Source: Nannochloropsis oceanica (taxonomy: Eukaryota > Sar > Eustigmatophyceae > Eustigmatales > Monodopsidaceae). From it: a stretch of DNA of 64,000 nt. The stretch is from positions 411,664 to 475,663 of the forward strand of contig CP038126.1 of the NCBI GenBank assembly GCA_004519485.1, written 5' to 3'. The notes beneath the pieces were generated by a model. It did no database searches. It worked only from the letters and a program-made list of their open reading frames with translations, and was not told the DNA's origin. Both the position numbers and the translations under genes were made by a program. This document shows, piece by piece, positions 45,608 through 56,144 of the stretch (within the stretch, counting starts at the first letter, position 1; the number at the start of each line of letters is the position of its first letter).

Positions 45608-45866
45608 ATGCGTCTTCCTCAACTCTCCTGCCTCGTCCTCCCTCTCGTTTCCCTCCCCGCCCTTCAACTCGTCCATGCTCAGGACCAATCGCCCTCCGAG
45701 CCCGACGTGGAGGGTGTGTGGGTTGATGCCACAAGCAACGCCAAGGCCTGGCTTGACAGCGGTAATTCCCTCCCCTTCCCCGTGGCGGTCTCTCCCGAGA
45801 CCGTAGGCATGTCCAGCGCCCATTTGGGAGAGGCGGATAACAGAATCGAGGCCCTTGTCCAACAAA
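45608..45866 (+). CDS. First exon of a secreted protein, possibly serine hydrolase; partial
   Basis: The exon starts with a signal peptide (LSCLVLPLVSLPALQLVHA) and ends after CAACAAA at a good donor (GTAAGT), phase 1. The mature part reads PVAVSPETVGMSSAHLGEAD followed by NRIEALVQQ. That resembles the opening of class C beta-lactamase-related serine hydrolases, where a VGLSSERL-type segment precedes the first helix. The next exon would fall in or near the 100-bp gap at 46024-46123, so the catalytic S-x-x-K region is not visible and the gene cannot be completed. An alternative is that this is the 5' exon of the NAPE-PLD gene just downstream. A possible further exon, 46192-46251 (VVVAQPGAYPIDLFQPS in one frame), does not settle this. 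Confidence 0.5.
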
Positions 45867-46023
45867 GTAAGTCTTCGTCAGTGAGGGAGGCAGGGATGGG
45901 GGATAAGAGATAGGGACGAGGGAAGTAGGAGGGACACAGTAGAGTTACTGACGTCTTCATTATCACTTGGGAAAAAGCAATGCCTGGCTCCTGGCTCGAT
46001 TGTCCTCCCCATATGACCAAATC

Positions 46024-46123
46024 NNNNNNNNNNNNNNNNNNNNNNNNNNNNNNNNNNNNNNNNNNNNNNNNNNNNNNNNNNNNNNNNNNNNNNNNNNNNN
46101 NNNNNNNNNNNNNNNNNNNNNNN
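46024..46123. other. Assembly gap of 100 N
   Basis: One hundred unresolved bases, a conventional scaffold gap of unknown true length. It falls in the 5' part of the hydrolase/NAPE-PLD locus and prevents a definitive model there. Confidence 0.98.
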
Positions 46124-46462
46124 CAGTCTCCTTCTGCGTCGATCCAATTCTTTGCCCGCTCATTCCTTTTTGTCTATGTTTGGGAGACCAGGTAGTGGTA
46201 GCGCAGCCTGGTGCGTATCCGATCGATCTCTTCCAGCCGTCAGGTAAGGCTCGAGGGACACAAGGAGAAAGGGCGGGAGGGAGGGCTTGGAAAGAATTGG
46301 AAGAAGACAGTGTATGCATGTAAATGAGGGTGCCCTGCGGCTGCTTGAGCCATTTTTATGAAAGCGGCCGCGTATGGAGGATTCAAGGGCGGGTTGGGGA
46401 GGGAGGGAGGCAGGGATGCCGGGGAGGGGTTGAAATGAAAAGAGCACAGCTCTGCAAGGTAC

Positions 46463-49400
46463 ATGGTGTCCACCCATTCACAATGGCGTGTCCTTCATTC
46501 CTTCCCTCCCCCTCTCGTTTTCTCCCTCTTTTCCTCCCACAGGCCCTTCGCTGCCGCAGCTGCAGCAGCCGGCGGGGGTCGGGCCAAGCGAAAGGAGAAG
46601 GCATCCACCTCTTCCCGCACCTCTTTGACTCTTCAGGGTCTCTCTTTTGCCTTCAATAAATGTAAGGACGGAGGGAGGGAAGGCGGGACGGAGGGAGGAA
46701 TGGAGGGAAGGGGAATAGCAATCAGATGAAGAAGTACACTCACATTCTCCCCTCCCTCCCTTCCTCCCTCCCTTCCAGTGCGACGGCACCCGACACAAGC
46801 AGAAGGCGACAAGAAGAGCATCGGTGTGCGCTCGTCTCCCGTGGTCATGAACGGTCGGTTTTACAACCCCTGGAACACGGACGCAGCCATGAAGAGTGTC
46901 AAGGAGTTCATCGAGGTACGTCGTCCCTGCCCTCCCTCCCTCCTCCCCTCCCTCCCCATCGTTCCCATTCGTCAATCATGGCTTACACGTCGCCATGTGA
47001 TACTATCATCTCCTCATCCGACCCATCCCTCCCTCCCTCCCTCCCTCCCTCCCTCCCTCCCAGCTCATGATGGACCGCAAAGGGTGGCCCCGAATGCCTC
47101 CCGAGGAACTGGCTGAGCTCCGCGAGACCCTCATCCTCCCCCCCTCCCTCGCCCGCTCTCACCTGGAGGCCATCCACGCCCACCATCGGGCCATGCTCAC
47201 GTCCCCTCACGGACAGAACATCCGCGTCTCCTGGGTAAGCCCCTCCCTCCCTCCCTCCCTCTCCCCCTCCCTCCCTCTTTCCCATTCCCTCTTTCCCTTT
47301 TCCCCTCCCTCCCTCCCTCCCTTCACCCTCCCTCCCTCCCTCCCTCCTTCAGATGAATCACTCTACCATCCTCGTCCAAATGGGCGGCTTCAACTTCCTC
47401 ACGGATCCCATTTGGGGGGAGCGGTGTTCCCCTGTGTCCTTTGCTGGTAAGCCCTAAGCCCTTCCTCCCTCTAGCCCTCCCTCCCTCTCTCTTTCCCTCC
47501 CAACGGTCTGTCGAAGGTGCATTCCTATTCTCCACACCCTCCTTCCCTCCATCCTTCCTTCCCTCCCTCCCTTCCTCCCGAGACATTGTGGAGGGAGAGC
47601 TGCTTCCTTTCCTCTTTTACTTGGAAGCCTTTCCTCCCTCCCTCCCTCCGTCCGTCCGTCCGTCCCTCCCTCCCTCCCTTTTGCTAGTTGTTTTCATCCA
47701 TGCGCCTATATCCCTCCCTCCCCTCTCCGCCCTCCATCAGGCCCTCGTCGCACTTTCCCTCCTCCTCACCCCCTCAAGGACCTGCCCCCCATCGATTTCG
47801 TCCTCCTCTCCCACAACCACTACGATCACCTGGACGTCTCCACGCTCGAGACTCTCGGCCCTGACGTCACGTACTACGTCCCTCTCGGCATCAAGCCGTG
47901 GATGGAACGCAGGGGTACGCCCTCCCTCCCTCCCTCCCTCCCTTCCTTCCTCTCTCCCTCTTTCCCTCCTTCCCTTCCTCCACCCCTCGTCTCCCTCCCC
48001 TTTCTCTTCTCTTTTCCTCCCTCCCTCCCTCCCTCACAGGTTACCACAAATGCGAGGAAATGAGTTGGTGGGACGAAGGGACGATCCGCAAAACCGACGC
48101 CGACGGCCACGAGCTTTCCCTCACCCTCGCCTGCACTCCCGCGCAACACTGGTGCGTCCTCCCTCCCTCCCTCCCTCCCTCCCTCCCTCCCTTTCTTCCG
48201 TTGCTCCGATCATGACGATGTGAACACACAGTCACCTTAAGTGTTTCTCATCCTCCCTCCCTCTCTCCCTCTCTCCCTCCCTCCCTCCCTCAGGTCCTCC
48301 CGGAACCCTTTCGACCGGATGAAGTCGCTTTGGTGCTCATGGGCAGTCATGACGGACGAGACCGGCAAGGAAGAGGGCAAGGAGGACGTGCCACGCCAAC
48401 GGTGCGTCTTTTCCCCCCTCCTTCTTTCCCTCCCTCTATCCCTCCCTCCCTTCCTCCCTCCCTCCCTCTAATGATCTTGAGGGTGATTGCAGACCAGAGC
48501 GTCAAAGATCTACCGTTCCAACCATACGCTATCCCTCCCTCCATCCCTCCCCTTTACCCTCTCTTTCATGCCCTTCTTTCGACCCTGCCTCCCTCCCTCC
48601 CTCCCTCCCTCCCTCCCTCCCTCCCTCCCTCCCTCCCCCAGCTTCTTCTTCGGCGGCGACTCCGGGTATTGTCCCGGCTTCAAGGAAATTGGAGATGAAT
48701 ATGGGCCCTTCGACGTGGCCGCCATCCCTATCGGTGCGTCCTTGCTCTCCCTCCCTCCCTCCCTCCTTCATGCTTCTGTCTGTCTGATTTGCTGCTTCCT
48801 TCCCTTTTTTCTTTCCGTCCTTTTTTCCCCATATCCCAATCAATCTTCTCCCATCGTCTCGCTGAATTAATTCTCCCATATCCCAATCAATCTTCCCATC
48901 GTCTCCTTAAATTAACTCCTGTCTTTATCTACCAGGCGCCTATCTCCCGCGGTGGTTCATGAAGGATCAGCACATCGACCCTCAGGTATGCCCTCCCTCC
49001 CTCCCTCCCTCCCTCTCTCCCGCCCTCCCTCCCTCCCGCCCTCCCTCCACTTCTCCATCACTATCATTCCCAGCCCATTTAATCGAATTCCAACGGCCCC
49101 TGCACATTCCCTCCCTCCTCCTCTCCCTCCCTCCCTCCGAGGCCGCCCTCGACGTCCACCACGACATCAAGGCCAAGCAATCATTCGGCATCCATTGGGG
49201 GACTTTCCCCCTCGCCGGCGACGCCTGGAACGAAGGCCCGCGAGAGCTGGTTCAGACACGCACAGACAGGTGTGTGACCTCCCTTCCGCCCTCCCGCCCT
49301 CCTCTTCTCTTCCCCGTGGACGGTTTTGAGCGGTCTCACATATTGAACCGTGCACACACTTGCAGAACCACAAAGTTCCTCTGTCTCACACACTTCAGCA

Positions 49401-49643
49401 CGCACCCACACACCGTTACATTCCCATGTGCATATCTGAATGTCCCCTTCCGCTCCTGCCCTCCTTCACATTCCCATGTGCATATCTGAATGTCCCCTTT
49501 CGCTCCTGCCCTCTCCTGTCAGGGGCCTCGCGGACGACTCCTTCTTCTTGCTCCGGCCGGGAGAGAGTTGGGAAGTGGGCTCCGAAAGGGAGGGCTTCTT
49601 GGAACACTTCAAAGAGGAGGAGAGGCGGCCTCTGAGCCACTAG
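46463..49643 (+). CDS. NAPE-PLD homologue, metallo-beta-lactamase fold phospholipase D
   Basis: Eleven exons from the chosen ATG (46463-46661, 46779-46915, 47064-47234, 47353-47446, 47741-47914, 48040-48151, 48294-48401, 48642-48733, 48936-48985, 49142-49269, 49523-49643) give 461 residues. The fold is that of N-acyl-phosphatidylethanolamine-hydrolysing phospholipase D, which releases N-acylethanolamines at membranes. The two-zinc site is complete: HNHYDH (H225, H227, D229, H230), TPAQHW (H295), GGDSGY (D338) and IHWGTF (H397). FYNPW near the N-terminal side and [19 protein letters not shown] also match the family. The 5' end is uncertain: exon 1 could instead begin at an acceptor at 46543 and be spliced to exons upstream of or in the assembly gap. 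The last intron carries a 50-bp tandem duplication. Confidence 0.92.
48829..48920 (+). repeat. Intronic ~45-bp tandem duplication
   Basis: CCATATCCCAATCAATCTTC followed by CCCATCGTCTC and an AATTAA run occurs twice in succession in the intron before the tenth-last coding segment of the NAPE-PLD gene (around 48829 and 48874). Confidence 0.8.
49418..49516 (+). repeat. Intronic 50-bp tandem duplication next to acceptor
   Basis: ACATTCCCATGTGCATATCT begins at 49418 and again at 49468. The second copy runs up to the acceptor of the last NAPE-PLD exon, so the polypyrimidine/branch region is duplicated. Confidence 0.85.
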
Positions 49644-51428
49644 TTGAAAGGTAGGGAGGAAGTAAGGGAGGGAAGGAGTAAGGGAGAGAGGAAGGGAAGA
49701 AGGATGGGGTAAAAAGTGTTGTGCCTCAAAGATTCTCTCACCCAGCCAGCCCTCCCTCCCTCCTTCCCTTCCCTCCTGGTACAGGTGATGCAATTGCGAT
49801 GCATTATCTAAGGAAGGCCTCGAAAACTTATGCATTGGTTGGTCTTCACTCGACGTGTTTCTGATGGGATGGCATCAACAGCTTCCCTAGTGCTTGAGGC
49901 ACGCTACCACTCCCTCCCTTTCCTTTCCCCACAGCTTGTCCGATATTTTGAAATAGAAGAAGGAAGGGAAGTAAAAAAAAGAAGCAAGACCGTCATTTCT
50001 TCACCTCGTACTTCTCAGCTATTGAAACGCAATCGGAACATTTTTCTTGGGATCACCCACCTCTCCATGTCGCTGGCCCACCTCCACTTTCTTCATTCGG
50101 AGGCATCTGCCTGATGCTTCCTCTTTACTGTCTCTTGTAACCCATCTTAAATTTGTATGACTTCTTTTTTATCCCCTTGCGTCCCTCCCTTCCTTGCTTT
50201 CTTCCCTTCCTTCGCCCACTTGCTTTATCGATTAACCACACATAGTTTTGCGGGTGGCCCATGAGACCATGTACGCTAACGTCTGCACCCCTGTAACCTC
50301 CTCTTCCCCCTCCCCCCCCTCGTAGCCCTGTTCGGGCCGTTCGAGGACTTTACAGATGATAAACCTGTCACAGCGGCTGACCAATTCGGATCAAATAAGG
50401 GGAAGTGTATACAACATTGCATTGTTGGAAGGCTTTCCCTCTCATGTAGTTCCTGCCTGTGACGTAAGGTTGCATGCGTTAGTTCTAGGATTGTAGTAAC
50501 TCCTCCTCCTTCCTTCCTCCGCTCCTACGTTCCTCCTTCCTCCGCAACCCTAATCCACAAGTAAACGATGCCATTTTCGAGTGCTGTTCTCATCGGCTCT
50601 CGGTGTGGACCCAATAGGTCAATCCGAGGAGGTCACCAATCTAAACCGCCCCGCGGGAGACGGCAAAACTAAGCCCATATTTCAATATGCGCAAGACCGC
50701 ATCCCTTACAAACACGCACACACACACTCTGAGATCATGCAATACAAGAAAGCACCCTTTGCCTGCTCATTCACTCACTTTCTCAATGGATTCACCAGTG
50801 CTCCCTTTCTTAACCTTCTCACGAGAAGAAGGAAAGGTATCCACAGCGCCCACCACATGAAACCACCAACGGCCGGGTCAAACCAAGCGAGCTGACGACG
50901 GCGTTATTCTTCATTGCGCGGGGGGTGTCTTGGAGCCAGCGCTCTCAGCACTCCATAGTAAACTGGCCTGAATGAACTGCATCCGTTTCAGTTGGCACAC
51001 CAAAGGAGTGTGGGGAAACCAAGAATGGCCCTCTGTCACGGAATGCCGGCCTTATAAGGAGGAAGGAGGAACCGTGTGTGGCCTCTCGTGAGGCGTTACT
51101 CACCTTGCTTGCCCTTGGGCTTCATGCTCATCCCTCCCAAGACGCTGCATGTCTTGCTCTTCCCAAATCTTGTGCGCCATGGCTTACACCCTTTCTGCTC
51201 TCACTCTCAACCTTGTAAGCACCACCATTGTCCCTATATCTGCGTCCATGCCCTCTTTTGAAAGCTGTATGTATGGGCCTTGCTTGATTGAGCATTCATT
51301 GGCTGAATCAAGCGACCGACAGCACCTTCTTCATCCTCCTACCTCTCCTCACTCACTGCTCTGTCTCATTTTTACGCATCACATGCGCACACGGTACCAC
51401 ACTTCACCAACTAACACAGACACAGGGG
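49644..51428. other. Intergenic 1.8 kb, no gene supported
   Basis: Contains a 104-codon open frame (50581-50895) and other short ones without recognisable features. It must hold the promoter of the MYB gene. Confidence 0.5.
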
Positions 51429-54400
51429 ATGGACGTGTGCGAGCGAGGGGAGGACTCCATAAGGAACCACCCGCCACCGCCCACACTGCTACCAGTCCTG
51501 CCCCCCTTCTCCTCTCAAGGCGACGACAACGCCGAGGACATCGATAGTTCATTTGCGATTCAATACCCCTGCACAAGCTGGTCCTCATCAACGAAAAGGA
51601 ACAAGCCCTCGTCCTTCGCCATCGACGCCACGGCCTTGTTCCCTGAAGCCGCGCCGAGGCCGTCGGCGTTACATCACGGCCAGCTGCAGGATCAGGGAGG
51701 GTCACAGCCCATGCCAGGAGGAGTGAAGGAAGGACGAGGTGTACTACCACCGCTGCAGATGCAACAACAGCAGCATCATCCAAAAGGTCGGTGTTATGGT
51801 GGGTGGACCGATGGGAGGGAGAGAGGCAGAGAGGGAGGCAGGAAGGGTCATTGATGACATATACCGTCCATATGCAGCTATCCTTATCCATCCCCCTTTC
51901 CCTTCCCTTCCTCCTTCCTTTTCTCTCTACCTAAGGCAACACCTATCCGGGCCGGTTCCTGCAGTACCACTCCATCCCCCCTCCTCCCCCCTCCTGCTCC
52001 CATCCCTCCGCTACCTCCACAGCTGTCCCACCCAGCGTGCTTCCTCCGTCTCCTCCCTCCTTCTTCTTCCCACCCCCCTCCTCTTCTTCAATAATGACGC
52101 AGGGGAAATTTCCTTCCTCTTCCTACTCCCTTCCTCCCCGGTCGTACCTCCCTCCCTCCTTCCCGGTTTTCAAAAGTGGTCGTCTTGATCCTCTTGACGA
52201 CAGCGGTTGTGACAACGCCGAGCAGCCCCCGGTCGGAGAGGTGTGCCGAGGGGGAAAGGAGGAGGAAGAGGAGGAGAGTGTGGAGGAAGGGGAGGAGAGT
52301 GAGGATGAAGGGGAGGACGAGGACGAGGAAGGGAGGAAGGGAACGCGAGACGCCGTGGTGGAAAGGGCTAGTCAGAGGAAGGGGGCGGACGAGGAAGGGA
52401 AGGAGGGCGGGCGGGGAGCAGGAAATGATGCTGCCACGAGCATGGAAAGGAATGCAGAAGAAGACGAAGAAGGTGTAGCGAAGGAGGAGGACGGGGCAGG
52501 GATGGGCAATGGCGAGGGGGGGTCGATGTGGGCGTCATGGCCTCCTGCCCCCTCCCTCCTCATCACTGACGTTCCCCCTCCTCCCTCCTCCTCCTTCTCC
52601 TCCTCCTCCTCCTTCTCCTCCTCCTGCGTCTCTGCCTCACGTGTGTCCGTCACTGGAGATGACATGCTCCAGCCGCTTCCAGTCAAAGACCTCTCCCTCC
52701 TTCCCTCCTTCCCTCCCTCCCTCCCTCCCGCCTTTGACGGTGTACAGCGAAATGATCCTCCTCGTTTTCTGTACGAGCAGCGGCAGCAGCAGCTGCTGCA
52801 GCACAAGGAACTAAAAGGGAAGGGTGAGGAGGGCATCCCCACACCTCACAACCCTCCCTCCCCCTCCCCCTCTTCCGTCTCTTCCTCCTCCTCCTCCACT
52901 GCCAACCTCTTCGACTCCCGGACCCCTTCGCATCCCTCCTCCTCCCGCTCCTCCTCCTCCGCCACCACCCTTCCTTCCCCCGTTTGGACCGCCGTGGATG
53001 ATGCAAAGCTTCTCCGCGTCATGAATGATGAATCGTGCATCCAGTGGTCGCACGTCTTCCCTTTCTTCCCCGGCCGGTCATCCTCCTCCTGCATGCGCCG
53101 CTGGAAGGAGATCAAGGTATGTGCTCTCCTCCCTTCCTCCCTTGCTCCTTCCTCTCTCCCTATCTCTCTCTGTCCACTCCCCATTTCCCCCGATCTTCCC
53201 CCCTGCAGGCTCGACCCGAACAAGATTAACCCCCTCTCCCTCCCTCCCTCCCTCCCCCCCCTCCCTCCCCTCCCTCCCTCTCTCCCTCCAGTCCGACGCC
53301 CGCTCCAATCGTCTCTCCCGCCGCAAATGGACAAAGCTCGAGGACCTCCTGCTCTTTCAACACGTCCTCGCGTACATGGCCCAGCAGCAGCCCGTCGACT
53401 GGAAGCGTCTGGCCGACCTCCGTCCCTTCCGCTCCAAGAAAGAGTGCCTCCATCGATGGACCAACTTCCTCGATCCGAATCTGAACAAGTCCAAGTGGAC
53501 CCCGGGTAAGCCCTCCCCCCCTCCCTCTTTTCCCTTCCTCCTTCCCCCGCCGTCCCTGTGTATCGGGCAGCTGCTCATTCATCTTGACCCCCTGCCCGTC
53601 CCTCCCTCCCTCCCTCCATGTCTCACCTTCCCTCCCTCCCTCCCTCCCCTCTTCCAGCGGAAGACCGGGCTCTAATCGATTTCAAGCTTCGACACGGGTC
53701 CACATGGAAGAATATTTCCGCCTTCTTTCCAGGGCGGCCCGTCTACGCCATCAAGAACAGGTGCGCCTTTACTCCCTCCCTCCCTCCCTCCCTCCTTCCC
53801 TCCCTCCCTCCCTCCCTCCCTCCCTCCCTCCCTCCCTCCCTCCCTCCCTCCCTCCCTCCCTCCCTCCCTCGCTCCCTCCTTCCTTTCCTCTCTGTCAATT
53901 GAAGGCAGTATGCTCCCTGCATGCGTGTTAGAGGCCGTGTGCTTCCTCTTTTCCCTTTCTAAATAGCCCCTCTGCCCTCCCCCCCTCCTTGCCTCCCTCC
54001 CTCCCGCCCTCCCCAGATGGTATGGTCGGCTGCGACACGATTTGAGCCGAGGGGAGGCCAAAAGAGAGAAAGCGAGAGAGGGCGAGAATGAGGACGAGGA
54101 CGAATTGGTGAATTTGAGAATCATTCAAGCCGAGGAAGAGGGAGAGAAATCGATGGAGGAGGCGAGGCATGAAACAGCAGCGACGGGCGCAGGAGAGCTC
54201 GAGGGCCAGCAGCGCGGAAGTGGATGTTGCCCCTCCTCCCTCCCTCCCCCTCTCTCTACCTCCTTCCGTCCCGTCTCCTCCGTTTTTCTTCCCGGACCGG
54301 CGCCTCTCCTAGCACCTAGAAGCAGCAGCAGCAGTAGGAGCAGCAGCAGCAGTAGCAGCAGTAGCAGCAGCAACGACAAGACGGCTAAATCGAAGGTACC

Positions 54401-56144
54401 AATCCACATTACGAAGGAGAGCACTGACCCTGACATTTCCCCCGCCCTCCCTTCCTCCCTCGTCCACGTCCAACCCGTCTACCCCGCGGCCTTTCTCGGT
54501 ACCACCACCAGCAAGACCTCTCTCCCCTCCTCCCCCGTCTCCTGCCATCCTATCCCCCTCCACGAGCCCAAAAACGCTTCCGCTCCTCAACCTCCTCCTC
54601 CCTCCCCATCCTCCCTCCCTCCCTCTCTCCCTCCCTCCCTCCTCAACAAAGTAAAAAACGAGGACGGAAGGGAGGGAGGGGAGCAAGGAGAGCCCCTCCA
54701 GCTGTCTATATCCCTGGAGCTCATTGATCTCTTCCCCCACCTGAACAAGGCTGCTCAAGCCGCCATCTTGGAGACTCTGAGGGGCTCCAGGCCGGTCGAG
54801 AAAGAAAGAAAGGGTGAGGGAGCCCCATCATCCACCGCAACAGCAGTGACAGCAGCAACAGCAGCAGCAGCAGCTGCAGCAGCTGCAGCAGCAGATAGAG
54901 GGGTATATGCGCCCGTAGACCTGCATGCGCATCTGCACTCCCACCAGCATAACCACCAGCCCGCCCGCCCCCCCGCCCTCGTCCACCCCACGCCGCGTAT
55001 GGCGACGGTGGTGGCTGTTGAAAAGGGGAAGGAGGGAGGAAAGGAGGGTGAGGATGAGTACGTTTCATCCACGTCCTTCCAGCCTATTCACCGGCAGGAG
55101 CAGTGTGGGCAGGAAGGAGAGAGGGAGAGAAAGAGGGCAAAAGGGGAGACGAACACGTGCAGACGGACGATGGAGGAAATGGAAGTAAGACATCCACCAG
55201 CACCGGCACCAGCACCAGTAGCAGGAGAGAGGCTTCTCCTTCCGAAGTCTACCCTTTCTCCTTTCTCCTCCTTCTCCTCTCTGGACCATCTTTCCTCCTC
55301 GACAACCACCACCACCACCTCCTCAACCTCCTCCCCTCCCCTCCTTCTTCCCCCCATCGCCAACCCTTTCGGGGACGCATCGGCCTCAAACCCGCAACAA
55401 GCGACCTCCTCCCCTCCCTCCCTCCTGGCCTCCCTCCCTCCTCTCCCCTCCGGTCCGCCCCACCGGCGCCTCAAGAGAACAAAAGCAGAGATGGCTGCAG
55501 CAAAGGCGGAGCTGGAAGCCAAGAGAGCCGCCAAGATAGCGGCACGCGCGGCCAAAGCAGCGGCGAAGCAGGCAGCTCGTCTCGCGCGGGAGCAGAAGCG
55601 TCGGGAGGGACCGAAACGTAGGCCAAGGGTAGGGCCACCGGCTTCATTTATTTCTCTTGCCGCTGCTAATGCTGATGCTGCTACTGCTACTGCTGCTGCA
55701 CACACTGTCGCTACGGGTCGTCCGTCGTATGGAGAAAATGTCCCGTCGATATTTCCCTTGACTCACACTTCCCCTTTCCCCGGCCGCTGGATCGGGCCCT
55801 CACCGATGGCCAGCTCTTCCACTTCCTCTCTTGCTTCTACCTCCCCTTCCTCCTCCTCGCCTTCCTCCTTCCCCCCTCTTCTTCCTTCATGGAGAGATCT
55901 GAAGCGCCCGCAATGTGTCTCCTCCCGACACCCTTGTCAGTCGCAGCCTATCTCGTCCTTGCTTCCTTTGCCTGTTGCTATGGAGAGGCAGCACCAGCCG
56001 CCGCAGCAGCAAAGATTCAAAGGTCAGAGAGCGGAGGAAGATGGAAAGGAAAGAGGGGAAGAGGGAGGGGAAGAGGTCGAGGATTTGTGGACTCCTGATG
56101 GGATAGGCTTTGAAGTAGATGGGGATTTTTGGGAGGTGCTGTAG
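51429..56144 (+). CDS. Three-repeat MYB-like DNA-binding protein, 1,327 residues
   Basis: Five exons (51429-51786, 51936-53116, 53292-53505, 53658-53760, 54017-56144) give 1,327 residues. Three MYB/SANT repeats lie at about residues 465-635, and introns fall in or between them: R1 WTAVDDAKLLRV and FPGRSSSSCMRRWKEI; R2 KWTKLEDLLLFQHVL and FRSKKECLHRWTNFL; R3 EDRALIDFKLRHGSTWKNIS and YAIKNRWYGRLRHDL. Each has spaced tryptophans and a recognition helix ending in a basic-WxxxL/I pattern, as in MYB transcription factors and snRNA-activating subunits. The ~460 residues before and ~690 after are low-complexity (Pro, Ser, acidic, Ala and Gln/His-rich), typical of activation or regulatory regions. It presumably acts in the nucleus as a transcriptional regulator; its targets are unknown. 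The N-terminal start could lie further upstream. Confidence 0.9.
53769..53883 (+). repeat. (CCCT)n intronic microsatellite, ~110 bp
   Basis: One of the longest near-pure CCCT arrays in the window, in the fourth intron of the MYB gene right after the donor. The complementary strand is (GGGA)n, able to form G-quadruplexes. Confidence 0.95.
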
